Assembly: GCA_964461995.1 (NCBI GenBank)
Contig: CAYWXL010000020.1
Location: forward strand, 1-64,000
From: JALSRK01 sp964461995
GTDB taxonomy: Bacteria > Acidobacteriota > Terriglobia > Bryobacterales > Bryobacteraceae
Direction of reading: 5' to 3'
Length of the DNA stretch: 64,000 nt
The translations under genes and the position numbers were made by a program. This document shows, one piece after another, positions 1 through 8,848 of the stretch. The notes beneath the pieces are model-generated. The model was not told where the DNA came from and did no database searches. It saw nothing but the letters and a program-made list of their open reading frames with translations. Position 1 is the first letter of the stretch; each line of letters starts with the position of its first letter.

Positions 1-107
1 CCTCGATTGCCGCCCTGGCGCTGACCACCGAAGCCATGGTCTGCGAGATCCCGGAGAAGAAGAAAGAGCCCGCCGGCGGCGGTCCGCCGCACGACATGGA
101 GTACTGA
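1..107 (+). CDS. groL: Chaperonin GroEL, C-terminal end (5' truncated)
   Basis: Only the last 34 codons are inside the window, read in the frame that begins at base 3. They encode SIAALALTTEAMVCEIPEKK and then KEPAGGGPPHDMEY before TGA, matching the end of GroEL, where the final helix SIAxLxLTTEAxV is followed by a flexible glycine-rich tail. GroEL is the ATP-dependent folding chamber that works with GroES in the cytoplasm. The tail here ends GGGPPHDMEY rather than in the usual GGM repeats, which is a common variation outside Proteobacteria. A rho-independent terminator follows. The identification rests on this short tail but is distinctive. Confidence 0.9.
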   Translation, partial: SIAALALTTEAMVCEIPEKKKEPAGGGPPHDMEY

Positions 108-157
108 TGCACTGACGCCCGCTCGAGCAAGCTTCGATGCTGCGGCCGCTAGCCCGG

Positions 158-179
158 AAGGGCCGGCGGCCCTTTTTTC
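158..179 (+). terminator. Intrinsic terminator of groEL
   Basis: A perfect 7-bp stem AAGGGCC/GGCCCTT with a 3-nt loop runs directly into a T-run. It lies about 50 bases after the groEL stop codon and before the convergent baeRF3 gene, so it should end the chaperonin transcript. Confidence 0.85.
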
Positions 180-219
180 TGCATTGCCGGGCCGGCGAAT
201 CCAGGCCTCGCTTGCCGCC

Positions 220-1356
220 TCAAAACCGCAGGACCGCGGCGAGCAAGCCCCCGCCGGGAACCTCGGCTTCCGGCACCGCGTAGACGGCTCCTCCCTGCAA
301 CAGAGTCTGGATCGCGGCGAAATTCAGCAGATCCCGGTCGCTGGGCCGCCGTTCCTCGTGTACTTCCACCGTCTGGCTGCTCTCATCCCAGGTCCCCCAG
401 ATCTGTTTGCCCACAGCGACGAACAACTGGTCCACCCGGCCTTGGCAGGCGGCCGGCACTACGGTCTTGATATCGGTCGAGGCCTTGCCGGCGCCCACTG
501 AGTCCTGGAAACGCCGGGCCGCCTCTTCTCTCGCCCGGCGGAAGTGAGGTTCCACTACAGCCCAGGCTTTCGATTGGAGTTCTTCCGGCCGCCGACCCTC
601 CGGCGTGCCGGTGACGCCGTTTTCAATCAGGTGCGGGTAGGTGTTCACGTCCCGGTAAATGGCCCGCAGGTATTCGACTCCCGCCAGCACCAGGGGGGCG
701 TGGTCGTCCCGCAGCACCTCATGGACGCCGCGGTCCACCAAGCGGAAGAACTCCCGCAGGTCCTGCTTCTCTTCCTCCGTGCGCGACCCGTGGCCATGAA
801 ACAGCGCTGCGGCGCCAGCGGTATGCACCTGGACCTGTTTCTCCGTGCCCTTCAACGCCAGGACCTCGGACAGGCTTCGAGGGGTACCTTGCGGAAGGGC
901 GATCTCCCGGGCGCCGAACCGTGTGCACTGGAAGAACCGCACCTCCTTCTTGCTCAGCGCAAGCAAGTAGAACCGCCCGTCTTCGGTGAACAGACGCAGC
1001 AGCGGCTTCACGTGGAAGCGGTCGGTGATCACCAGCAATTCGTCCACGTGGAGCGGCAGACGATAATAGAGAAACTTGTCCGCCGAGCGGAAAACCGCCA
1101 GCCCATCGCTCTGGTACTGCCAGAATCCGGAGTTTTCGCACAGGTTCTGCACCGGCTCGAGCATCTCCTTGATCTCCCCTTGGCGCAGTCCCTGGGACGC
1201 GAGCTGGTCCTCGGCCTTCTTGAGCAAGTTCTTCAGCCGAATCTGGCCTTGCTTGACCTCCGCCCCGCTCCGGTGTGTGGGGATGTAAATAGATACGCAG
1301 GGTGGCGTGACCGGTTCGATCAGTTCGCGCAATTGTCCGTGACGTAGCAGTTCCAT
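220..1356 (-). CDS. baeRF3-domain protein (bacterial archaeo-eukaryotic release-factor-like family)
   Basis: This 378-residue soluble protein opens with the pattern typical of baeRF proteins: VTPPCVSIYIPTHRSG near residues 16-31, then a charged helix with LKNLLKKAED, and later DGLAVFRS and DRFHVKPLLRL. The family is related to domains of eukaryotic/archaeal release factor eRF1 and is thought to interact with the ribosome, but its biological role in bacteria is not established. A GGAGAG ribosome-binding site lies five bases before the ATG. It is a single-gene unit convergent with groEL and divergent from secG. No catalytic residues can be named. Family assignment is fairly sure; function is unknown. 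Confidence 0.75.
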   Translation of the reverse strand: MELLRHGQLRELIEPVTPPCVSIYIPTHRSGAEVKQGQIRLKNLLKKAEDQLASQGLRQGEIKEMLEPVQNLCENSGFWQYQSDGLAVFRSADKFLYYRLPLHVDELLVITDRFHVKPLLRLFTEDGRFYLLALSKKEVRFFQCTRFGAREIALPQGTPRSLSEVLALKGTEKQVQVHTAGAAALFHGHGSRTEEEKQDLREFFRLVDRGVHEVLRDDHAPLVLAGVEYLRAIYRDVNTYPHLIENGVTGTPEGRRPEELQSKAWAVVEPHFRRAREEAARRFQDSVGAGKASTDIKTVVPAACQGRVDQLFVAVGKQIWGTWDESSQTVEVHEERRPSDRDLLNFAAIQTLLQGGAVYAVPEAEVPGGGLLAAVLRF

Positions 1357-1481
1357 GCGTGCTCTCCAATTCTCTAGGTTACCGGGTTTTCGCTCTGAAG
1401 TGACCGGGAAGCGGAAAAAGCCGCCTGCGGAAAGGCGTCGAGGACCCGCCGGGACTACTCGAAAACACCTCCGACGGGCTT

Positions 1482-1511
1482 TTGACTACCCCGGCGGGGT
1501 TTCCGTATACT
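1482..1511 (+). promoter_or_regulatory. Sigma-70-type promoter of secG
   Basis: TTGACT and TATACT hexamers are separated by 18 bases, close to the consensus housekeeping promoter. The predicted start of transcription lies about 45 bases before the secG start and nothing else follows on this strand, so it most likely drives secG and the tRNA-Leu gene downstream. Confidence 0.65.
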
Positions 1512-1568
1512 AGGGTTTAGAAGAAGGCGTCAACCCGCGGGGCGGGTTGTGCCTGCACCGGGTTGCTG

Positions 1569-2045
1569 ATGGTTATCGCACTGACAATTCTTCATGTCCT
1601 GGTCTGCTTCTTTCTGGTAATTGTGGTGCTTCTGCAGAGCGGGAAAGCAGCGGACTTGGCTGGCGCCTTCGGCGGAATGGGGTCCCAGACGGCGTTCGGG
1701 CCTCGCGGATCGGCCACGGTGCTGTCGAAGGCGACGACCACTGCCGCAGCGATTTTCATGATGACGTCGATCGCCCTCTCGATCCTATCCACGAAGCAGA
1801 CCGGGACGGGCACGTCGGTGCTGGAAACCCAGGCCGGCCAGGTGCAGCAGCAGGAAACGACGACTCCCCCAGCGACGCCGCCGGCAGGCCAAGCGTCGCA
1901 GCCGGCAACCGGTCAGCCGTCAGTCACCGTGACGGATCCGGCTACGGGAGAGTCGCGCACGATTCCACTCGAGCTTCCGCCTCCGGGGCAGTCTTCTTCG
2001 GGCTCTGAGCCGTCCTCCCCGGGGGGACAGGCTCCGAACCAGTAG
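1569..2045 (+). CDS. secG: Preprotein translocase subunit SecG with a long C-terminal tail
   Basis: SecG is the small third subunit of the SecYEG channel. The N-terminal part is classic: a first membrane helix (about residues 2-22), the conserved VLLQSGKAADLAGAFGG loop, the SQTAFGPRG segment, and a second helix around residues 55-78. The remaining 80 or so residues are rich in Pro, Gln, Thr and Ser, making this protein (158 residues) about twice the usual 70-110. The ATG was chosen; a TTG two codons earlier is also possible and neither has a clear ribosome-binding site. A strong promoter lies upstream and tRNA-Leu follows, probably on the same transcript. Confidence 0.93.
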   Translation: MVIALTILHVLVCFFLVIVVLLQSGKAADLAGAFGGMGSQTAFGPRGSATVLSKATTTAAAIFMMTSIALSILSTKQTGTGTSVLETQAGQVQQQETTTPPATPPAGQASQPATGQPSVTVTDPATGESRTIPLELPPPGQSSSGSEPSSPGGQAPNQ

Positions 2046-2073
2046 AGCTTTACGGCTCGCCGCGTGTTAGTGT

Positions 2074-2160
2074 GCGGATGTGGCGGAACTGGCAGACGCG
2101 CAACGTTGAGGTCGTTGTGGGGTATTCCCCGTGGAGGTTCGAGTCCTCTCATCCGCACCA
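2074..2160 (+). tRNA. tRNA-Leu (anticodon GAG)
   Basis: The 87-nt gene folds as a type II tRNA. Acceptor arms GCGGATG/CATCCGC pair fully, the anticodon stem CAACG/CGTTG encloses the loop TTGAGGT with anticodon GAG at 2108-2110, and a long variable arm precedes the T arm GGTTCGAGTCC. Discriminator A and the CCA end are encoded. The D-arm sequence TGGCGGAACTGGCAGACGCG is characteristic of bacterial leucine tRNAs. It decodes CUC/CUU. Confidence 0.96.
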
Positions 2161-2272
2161 TCTCCCCCTCCTTTCTCTAACCTGCTGATTCCCGGACCCA
2201 GTCCACTCGGACCGGCGGCGGGAAACGCTCACGACTTCCTTTGGGAAGACCGCCGATTCCGTACCCCCGCCG

Positions 2273-3616
2273 CTAGAACCACAAAGCCTGTGCAGCCATC
2301 ACCACGGCGAACCCCACCACTGAGACAATGATTTTCATCACCGACCAGGTGGCCAGCGTCTGAGGAACAGTGAGGCCGAGATACTGGTTCACGATCCAGA
2401 AGCCGGAATCATTCACGTGAGAGAGCATCGTCCCCCCGCAAGCGATCGCGAGCACGAGCATCTCCGGCGTATAACCCGGGATGTTCTGAACGATGGGAGC
2501 TACGATGCCCGCCGCGGTGATGATGGCCACCGTCGCCGAGCCTTGTGCGATGCGCAGTAGGGCCGCGATCAGGTAGGCGACGATGAGCGGCGAGATGCCG
2601 GAAGCGGCCAGCAGGTTGCCGGCGTAAGGCCCCACGCCGCAGTCATTGATCACCTGCTTGAAGGACCCGCCGGCGCCGGTGATGAGCAGCAGCGAGCAGA
2701 TGGGCCCCAAGGCTTCGGTCGCCATGCTCGTCACCCGGTCCCGGCTTAGCCCGCGCCCGAATCCCATGGACAGCACCGCCAGCAGGAGCGAAATCGACAG
2801 GGCGATCACCGGATCGCCGATGAACAGCAGGTAGTCTTTGCCGGGCAAGTCCGCCATTTGCGCCAGGGTACCGGCGAAGATTAGGCCGATGGGGAGCAGT
2901 AGAACGGCGATCACGAGCGAGACGCGGGGCGGAGGAATGTCCGTCTTGTCGTTCTTCGAAGCCAGGGTCTCTGCGATCGCGGGCACGGGCACGAAGATCC
3001 GCCGGGCGATCCGCGTGCCGTAGAAGATGCCGCCGACGACGGCCATCGGGATCGAGACCAGGATCCCATAGACGATCGTCTTGCCGAGATCCGCCCCGAG
3101 GGTTGCCGCTGCCGCCGCCGGCGCCGGATGCGGGGGTACCAGAGCGTGGGTCACCGTGAGCGCGGCGGCGATCGGCAAGCCGAAGAACAGGATCGACTTC
3201 TTCGACTCTCGCGCCAGGTTCCAGATCACCGGCGCCAGGATGATGAAGGCGACGTCGAAAAAGATCGGCAAGCCGATGATGAAGGCCGCCGTGAGCACCG
3301 CCCAGGAGGCCCGCTCCTTACCGAATTTGCCCAGGAACCAGTTGGCCAGCACGCGGCCGCCGCCGGAGTACTCGACGAAGCGGCCGATCATCGCCCCTAA
3401 TGCCAGGATGATGGCGATCTTGCCCAGGGCGTCGCCCATCCCCGACTTGATGGCCTCCGCCACGCTCACCGGTTCCATCCCCGCCGAAAGCCCGAGAGCC
3501 ATGCTGGCCACCAGCAGCGCCACGAAGGCGTGCATCCGGACGACGAGAATCAATGCCAAGAGGAGGGCGACGCTGGCCAACGTCAGGACAATCAGGGTGG
3601 ATCCGTCGGCGGCCAC
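2273..3616 (-). CDS. GntP-family gluconate:H+ symporter
   Basis: A 447-residue, very hydrophobic protein with about 12-14 membrane segments, the usual size for the GntP family. Family patterns include ALGAMIGRFVEYSGGGRVLA, the IGLPIFFDVAFIILAPV segment, HALVPPHPAP in the central loop, and a late GGTMLSHVNDSGFW motif. The family imports gluconate or related sugar acids with protons. The frame starts at GTG; no strong ribosome-binding site is visible. No gluconate kinase or regulator is adjacent, so the exact substrate cannot be told. It reads away from the large secreted protein's promoter side and is probably a lone gene. Confidence 0.88.
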   Translation of the reverse strand: MAADGSTLIVLTLASVALLLALILVVRMHAFVALLVASMALGLSAGMEPVSVAEAIKSGMGDALGKIAIILALGAMIGRFVEYSGGGRVLANWFLGKFGKERASWAVLTAAFIIGLPIFFDVAFIILAPVIWNLARESKKSILFFGLPIAAALTVTHALVPPHPAPAAAAATLGADLGKTIVYGILVSIPMAVVGGIFYGTRIARRIFVPVPAIAETLASKNDKTDIPPPRVSLVIAVLLLPIGLIFAGTLAQMADLPGKDYLLFIGDPVIALSISLLLAVLSMGFGRGLSRDRVTSMATEALGPICSLLLITGAGGSFKQVINDCGVGPYAGNLLAASGISPLIVAYLIAALLRIAQGSATVAIITAAGIVAPIVQNIPGYTPEMLVLAIACGGTMLSHVNDSGFWIVNQYLGLTVPQTLATWSVMKIIVSVVGFAVVMAAQALWF

Positions 3617-3716
3617 AGCCGGCCATTTTATCGAAAGGCGTCGCTCCGACGGGGCGAGGTCAAAGGGTGCGGGATCCTCAACAGCTCTAGCCAGCGCGCC
3701 ACAGCCCCGCGCGGAT

Positions 3717-6494
3717 CTATCGTTCTTCGGGCGTGGGGTCGAAGACCGGAATCGTGACGATGTTGCTGACCTGGAACCCTTGGGCGATCGTCAGCGGAGT
3801 CAGCGGGTTGGTGGGCAGCCCCTGGTTCAATTGGAGGTCGCACCGGTAGAGTCCGAACGTGCCCGGCTCGATGCCGCAATGCAACACGTTGGCGGTTCGA
3901 CCCCCGGCGAGCGAGGAAACGAACTCCACCGGCTTGTGTAGCCCGGTGCCGCGGAATTTCACCCCGGTGATCTGTAAGGCTCGTTCTTCCTCCGGTGTGA
4001 TGAGTCCGAGACCCGTCGCCCAGACGTAGATGACCTCACCAGGCATTGCCGGATTCGCTTCGGTGATCGGAGCGCCCGCCTGGTTGGCACAGCAAAGCTC
4101 TGTCGTTGTCGGCGTCAGGATGATATTGGCCCCGTCGCTGACCTCTGCGCCATACGGGATACCGTTTCCTTCCGGCCCTTCCACCCTGGCGAACAGACGG
4201 ATGCGGGCGAACTGGGTGGACGGAACCGCTTCCACCCGCGGGTCCTGGCTATTGATCATTTCGATCAGTGCGTCCCGGACCCGCCGCTGCTGGATGTCGA
4301 GTTTCTCACGGCAGGTCTCCTGACCCTCCGGACACTCTCCAGCCTCTTCGTCTTCTTTCGTGATCGTGTAGGTGTAACGGCGCCCCTCGATGATCACGGT
4401 GGCCTTGTCGCCTTCCTTGGCGGTACCGTCCACCGAGATCACTCCCATCGCCCGGCTGCTGGAATGGAAAGCGACCGCCGGCCGCGGATCCACCCCGTCG
4501 CGGGCGAAGATGCCGGGGTTGAATTGAATGATCGGCACCGGGATCGCGTTGCTCGCCACGACGCGGCCGTCCTTGTGCACGGTCCGCACGTAGGCGCTGA
4601 CGTTCTTGGTGTCGAAGACCTCTACCGGCATCTGAGCGTTGATCTGCGTCGGCGACACGAAATAGAGGGGCGCGCGGATACCGTCGATGTAGACCTGGAC
4701 GCCGCCCAACTCGGTCGGCAGCTTCTCTTGGGTCAGGTCCGCGGCGACGGTTTCGTCCGACAGATTCTGCCCGACGATTGTGACAATGCTGTACGGGGCG
4801 ATTTTCGACGCTTCCTCTCCGCCCTTCAATTTCGGCCCCGCGGTATCGACGACGATCTTGGAGTCCTTCGAGGCGCTTGCTTTGTACTCGATCTCGTTGC
4901 CGATCTCGCCGGCGATCTTCGCCGTCAGAATGATGCTGGAGAAGGCCGCGTTCGGCACCGCAAGGACGTCCGGGTCGTTCGCGTCGTTGATCACCTGCGA
5001 CAACCCGATCACGATCTCTTCGATCTTGTCGTCCTCTTTCACCTTATAGGTGTAGCTGCGCTCGTCCTCGCTGACTACGCCTTTCTTTATCGTCAGCGTC
5101 ACCTCGTCGTCTTTGGCCGGCTCTCCGGAGAACGTCACTCGCCCGACAGCGAAAACCTCGAAACTCGCCGCGTTGCGCAAGCCCGTGTAGGCTACCCGGT
5201 TCTCGGCCATAGTGAAGACGAGCACGCGCCGGTTGAACGGGTCCGCCGCGTAAAGATTCAGGCCGTCCCAGGCCAGTGACGTCGGCGTCCGCACGGTGCC
5301 GGCCGCAGCGATGTCGTCCGGGAAAGCTCCATCGGAAGTGTTGTTGACGAACTCGGTGATCTGGCCGATGACGACGTCCGCCTTGGCCCCATTCTCAGTG
5401 GGAATCTCATTGAAGACGAGAATGCGGTCATTCCCGCCGTCGGCGATGAACAGCTTTTCCCCGTCCGAGATCACGAACCGCGGAAACTCGAGGGTCGCCG
5501 CACAGCGCGGCGGGTAAGTAGGATTGCCATCTTGATCCTCGCCGGTGGGCTCGCACACCCCTTTGGAGTTGTTCGAGAGGCGCGCTTCCATGTCCGGCTG
5601 CCCAATGACGACATCAGCCGGCTGGCCGTTCCGCGTGGGGATCGTGTTCCAAATCAGCACCCGGTTGTGCCCCAGGTCCGCCACGTACAGCCGCTGGCCG
5701 TCGCTGCTCACCGAGACCGGAGTCAGCAGCGTTTTGGCGCTGGCCTTCGGGTTCTCTTGCGTCAGATCCGGTTGCACGAAGGTCGTGAAATCCGGGGCGC
5801 CGAGCACCAAGTCCGCCGGTTGCCCGTTTTGCGTCGGATTGCGCCACATAAGCACGCGGTTGTTTCCGGTGTCGGCCACCCACAGGTTGCCGTCCTGCCA
5901 CCAAACGCCCTGCGGCCCCTTCAAGCTGTCCTGGCGGGGATTGAAACCGTTGGACTTGTTGCTCGTGAAGTCTTTCTGCCCGAGCACGATATCGGCGGGC
6001 TGACCGTTCACCGTGGGGATCGAGTTCCAGATCAACACCCGGTTGTTGTCGGTGTCCGCCACCGCTAGCCGGATGCCGTCGCTAGCCACGCCCAGCGGAC
6101 GCCGCAGCGTGTCCGGACCGGGCGGCACGACCTCTTCGGCGCTCTCGAAGTCTTTCTGCCCCAGCACCACGTCCGCTTCGCCCAGGCACACCGGGCAGCG
6201 GTCCCCCTGCGGAAGTTCATCCAGCGGTCCGGGGAACTTCTGGGAGATGTTCTTGTAGATCAGCACCCGGTGGTTCTGCGGAGTGGCGTTCAAGCGATTC
6301 GAGTCTGCTACGAAAAGCATGTCGTTGGCGTACGCCACACCGCCTACGCCGCCCAGCAAACGGGCCGAGACGCCGGGTGTCTGGCTCGTGAACGTCCGCT
6401 GGCCGATGACGAGCCGGGCGGCCTGGCCGGTCAGGAAATTGATCTCCGCTGCCAGCGTCCCGCCGAGCAGCAAGAACAAAGCGATGAACTTCAT
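3717..6494 (-). CDS. Secreted NHL-repeat protein with interrupted TIGR03437 C-terminal domain
   Basis: A 925-residue protein with a signal peptide (MKFIALFLLLGGTLAAE). Residues about 30-430 hold six NHL-like blades, each marked by NGQPADxVLGQ and a core such as DNNRVLIW, GNNRVLMW, GHNRVLIW or GNDRILVF: a six-bladed propeller, probably for protein or glycan binding. The C-terminal region is the Solibacter-type TIGR03437 domain (APYSIVTIVGQNL; GGVQVYIDGIRAPLYFVSP; PGEVIYVWATGLG). It is interrupted twice, at about residues 450-553 and 684-798, by similar modules with RSYTYKV/RRYTYTI and ILTAKIAGEIGN/RLFARVEGPEGN. No enzyme motif is seen; exported location is clear, role unknown. Confidence 0.85.
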   Translation of the reverse strand: MKFIALFLLLGGTLAAEINFLTGQAARLVIGQRTFTSQTPGVSARLLGGVGGVAYANDMLFVADSNRLNATPQNHRVLIYKNISQKFPGPLDELPQGDRCPVCLGEADVVLGQKDFESAEEVVPPGPDTLRRPLGVASDGIRLAVADTDNNRVLIWNSIPTVNGQPADIVLGQKDFTSNKSNGFNPRQDSLKGPQGVWWQDGNLWVADTGNNRVLMWRNPTQNGQPADLVLGAPDFTTFVQPDLTQENPKASAKTLLTPVSVSSDGQRLYVADLGHNRVLIWNTIPTRNGQPADVVIGQPDMEARLSNNSKGVCEPTGEDQDGNPTYPPRCAATLEFPRFVISDGEKLFIADGGNDRILVFNEIPTENGAKADVVIGQITEFVNNTSDGAFPDDIAAAGTVRTPTSLAWDGLNLYAADPFNRRVLVFTMAENRVAYTGLRNAASFEVFAVGRVTFSGEPAKDDEVTLTIKKGVVSEDERSYTYKVKEDDKIEEIVIGLSQVINDANDPDVLAVPNAAFSSIILTAKIAGEIGNEIEYKASASKDSKIVVDTAGPKLKGGEEASKIAPYSIVTIVGQNLSDETVAADLTQEKLPTELGGVQVYIDGIRAPLYFVSPTQINAQMPVEVFDTKNVSAYVRTVHKDGRVVASNAIPVPIIQFNPGIFARDGVDPRPAVAFHSSSRAMGVISVDGTAKEGDKATVIIEGRRYTYTITKEDEEAGECPEGQETCREKLDIQQRRVRDALIEMINSQDPRVEAVPSTQFARIRLFARVEGPEGNGIPYGAEVSDGANIILTPTTTELCCANQAGAPITEANPAMPGEVIYVWATGLGLITPEEERALQITGVKFRGTGLHKPVEFVSSLAGGRTANVLHCGIEPGTFGLYRCDLQLNQGLPTNPLTPLTIAQGFQVSNIVTIPVFDPTPEER

Positions 6495-6717
6495 GACAGG
6501 AAGAGGGTTAGCCCACTAAGACTTCACAGTATATCAACCGCTATGGACGCACTCGGACGCGGGCGGGTTCCTTCCCAAGTGTATCAAAACGATTCCGGCC
6601 CCGCCCGGCCAAACAGCCCGGCCACGGGAGCCGGGACCCGTGCGATACACTAAAGCACGCTCCAAGGCCGGCGCCCGCCCGGGGTCCGCCGGCCCGGAAC
6701 GAGGAGGACGATCGACC

Positions 6718-7833
6718 ATGCAAACGCGCCGTGCCTGGATGGGAACCGCCTTCGGCCTAATGGCCGGCAAGGCGGCCGCTCGAACGCCGCCGCAGGAGAC
6801 CGCCCGTGTGCCCACGGTCCACGAGCAGATCTGCCGCGAAGCCAACAACGCCCCTCTCCGCATGAAGTTCGCCGGCTCTACCGAGGCCGACTGCCGGCGG
6901 TGGCAACGGGCCTTCTCCGCCAAGCTGCGGGAACTTTTGGGACCCCACTCGCCGCCCCGAGAATGGAAGACCGTCACCGAGCGAGTGGTCGAACTGCCGG
7001 ATCACCAGCGCCACGAACTCGTCCTCGAGGCGCCGGGCGTGCCCTCCTTGCCGGTCTACGTTCTTGTGCCCCACGGGCGCCGATCCGCTCCCCGGCCGGG
7101 CATCGTGGCCCTGCACGGTCACGGTCCCTATGGGTACGATCCGGTGGCGGGCATCGCCACCACCGAGGAGCGCCGCAAGAACATCGCCCGGTCCAATTAT
7201 GACTACGGCCTGCAATTGGTTCGCCGCGGCTATGTCGTCGCCGCTCCCTGTTTCACTCCCTTCGGCCGCCGGCTCGATGACCGCGAGGCCTACGGTGGAG
7301 ACGACCCTTGCGCGGTGACCTTTGTCCGGATGCAGCTCCTCGGTAAGGTCCTCATGGCGGAAAACCTCCGAGACGCCCTCTGGGCGCTTGAGTTGCTCGC
7401 CCGCCGGCACGACGTGGACGCGGACCGGCTGGGCTGCGTCGGCCTCTCTTACGGTGGCAGGATGACCATGCTTACGGCGGCGCTGGAACCCCGCATCCGC
7501 GTCGCCGTGATCGCGGGAGCGCTGAATGTCATGCAAGAGCGGATCCTGCACCGCTACAGTTGTGGAGCCCAGGTGATCCCCGGCCTGCTCGAATACGGTG
7601 ACGTGCCGGAAATCTCCGGGCTCATCGCTCCGCGGCCTTGCGTTTGGGTCGTCGGCCGCCGCGATCCACTCATGGTCCGCGACTGGATCCCGCCGGCGTG
7701 GGAGCGGATCCGGCAGGCCTATCGCGCATTCGGCGCCGAAGACCAGCTCCAGATGGACGAGTTCGACGGCGGCCACCGTTGGAACGGGCGCTTGGCATAT
7801 CCGGCGTTGGAGAAGGTTCTGCGGCCCGCTTGA
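6718..7833 (+). CDS. Secreted alpha/beta hydrolase, acetyl-xylan-esterase/dienelactone-hydrolase type
   Basis: The start is fixed by a GAGGAGG site ten bases upstream of this ATG, giving 371 residues; a longer in-frame extension upstream is unlikely. The N-terminus MQTRRAWMGTAFGLMAG contains a twin-arginine-like pair, so Tat export is plausible. The fold is an alpha/beta hydrolase: IVALHGHGPYGYDP supplies the oxyanion region, VGLSYGG the nucleophile serine elbow, and a late DGGHRW the catalytic histidine, with an acid likely in GRRDPL. Relatives act on acetylated sugars or esters. The substrate cannot be read from sequence. It is transcribed alone and is convergent with the polysaccharide cluster. 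Confidence 0.75.
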   Translation: MQTRRAWMGTAFGLMAGKAAARTPPQETARVPTVHEQICREANNAPLRMKFAGSTEADCRRWQRAFSAKLRELLGPHSPPREWKTVTERVVELPDHQRHELVLEAPGVPSLPVYVLVPHGRRSAPRPGIVALHGHGPYGYDPVAGIATTEERRKNIARSNYDYGLQLVRRGYVVAAPCFTPFGRRLDDREAYGGDDPCAVTFVRMQLLGKVLMAENLRDALWALELLARRHDVDADRLGCVGLSYGGRMTMLTAALEPRIRVAVIAGALNVMQERILHRYSCGAQVIPGLLEYGDVPEISGLIAPRPCVWVVGRRDPLMVRDWIPPAWERIRQAYRAFGAEDQLQMDEFDGGHRWNGRLAYPALEKVLRPA

Positions 7834-7861
7834 CCTGTTTCGCTGGCTCACCAGCCACCGG

Positions 7862-8821
7862 CTATGCCTGGAGGCCCTGTCGCGCGGCGCACCACTCGGC
7901 CATGATCCGGATCCCCTCTTCGAGTTTCGTGGTCGGACGGTACCCCAGCGCCCTCTGCGCCTTCGAGATGTCGGCGTAAGTGAGCGGCACGTCGCCGGGC
8001 TGGTCCGGCAGCCGCTCGATGCGCGCCTTCCTGCCCAAGCACTTCTCGATCGTCTCGATCAGCTCCGACAACCGCACCGGGTGCGAATTCCCGAGATTGA
8101 ACACCTCCCAGCCGCCGTCGTACGCCAACGCCCCCAGAATGCCCGCTACGGTGTCGGCCACGAAAGTGTAGTCGCGGCCGCTCGATCCGTCGCCGTACAC
8201 GGGTATCGGTTCGTCGCGCAAGATCCGCTCGATAAACTTCCGGATGGCCAAATCGGGCCGTTGCCGCGGCCCGTAAACGGTGAACAACCGCAGGCAGGTG
8301 ACGTCAAGTCCCCACAAGTGCGAATAGGTGTAGCAGATCTTCTCGCCGGCGATTTTCGTCGCCGCGTACGGCGAGATCGGCCGTAGTTCGGAGCCTTCCT
8401 CCCGGAACGGCGCGCGCTTCTCGGCTCCGTAGACCGAGCTCGACGAGGCGAACACGAACTTCCGCACGCCATGCTTCCGGCAGGCCTCCAGCAGCACCAT
8501 CGTGCCGTGTATGTTTACCCGCTCGTAGAGCAGCGGATCCTTCAACGAGGGCCGCACGCCGGCCCGGGCCGCGAGGTGAATCACCGCATCCGGCCGGCCG
8601 CTCCGGAAAGCCCGGTCTACCGCGGCGGCGTCGCAAATGTCGCCTTCGACGACCTCCACGGCGCCCGCAACCCTCACTTCTTCCACGTTCCGCCGTTTCA
8701 ACTCCGGCGGGTAATAGTCGTTGAAATCATCGAGGATCGTTACGGAGTCTCCGCGGCGCAGCAGCGCTTCCGCTACGTGCGAACCGATGAATCCGGCTCC
8801 ACCAGTGACGAGAATCTTCAT
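7862..8821 (-). CDS. NAD-dependent sugar-nucleotide epimerase/dehydratase (UDP-glucuronate 4-epimerase-like)
   Basis: A 319-residue extended short-chain dehydrogenase. The N-terminal TGGAGFIGSHV is the glycine-rich NAD-binding loop, FASSSSVYG supplies the catalytic serine region and SPYAATKIAGE the Y-x-x-x-K pair. LFTVYGPRQRPDL and RDYTFVADTV are typical of UDP-glucose/UDP-glucuronate epimerases. Its likely job is to make a sugar-nucleotide donor for the neighbouring glycosyltransferases. It is the last gene of a minus-strand unit, 27 bases after the amidotransferase gene. Exact substrate specificity (UDP-GlcA versus UDP-Glc or a dehydratase reaction) is inferred only. Confidence 0.82.
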   Translation of the reverse strand: MKILVTGGAGFIGSHVAEALLRRGDSVTILDDFNDYYPPELKRRNVEEVRVAGAVEVVEGDICDAAAVDRAFRSGRPDAVIHLAARAGVRPSLKDPLLYERVNIHGTMVLLEACRKHGVRKFVFASSSSVYGAEKRAPFREEGSELRPISPYAATKIAGEKICYTYSHLWGLDVTCLRLFTVYGPRQRPDLAIRKFIERILRDEPIPVYGDGSSGRDYTFVADTVAGILGALAYDGGWEVFNLGNSHPVRLSELIETIEKCLGRKARIERLPDQPGDVPLTYADISKAQRALGYRPTTKLEEGIRIMAEWCAARQGLQA

Positions 8822-8848
8822 GTCGTTGGTCGCCTCCGGCGCGGAACC

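Noticed and set aside
3081..3941. 286-residue plus-strand frame
   Set aside because: Antisense to the permease and the NHL protein; low-complexity Ala/Arg/Ser content.
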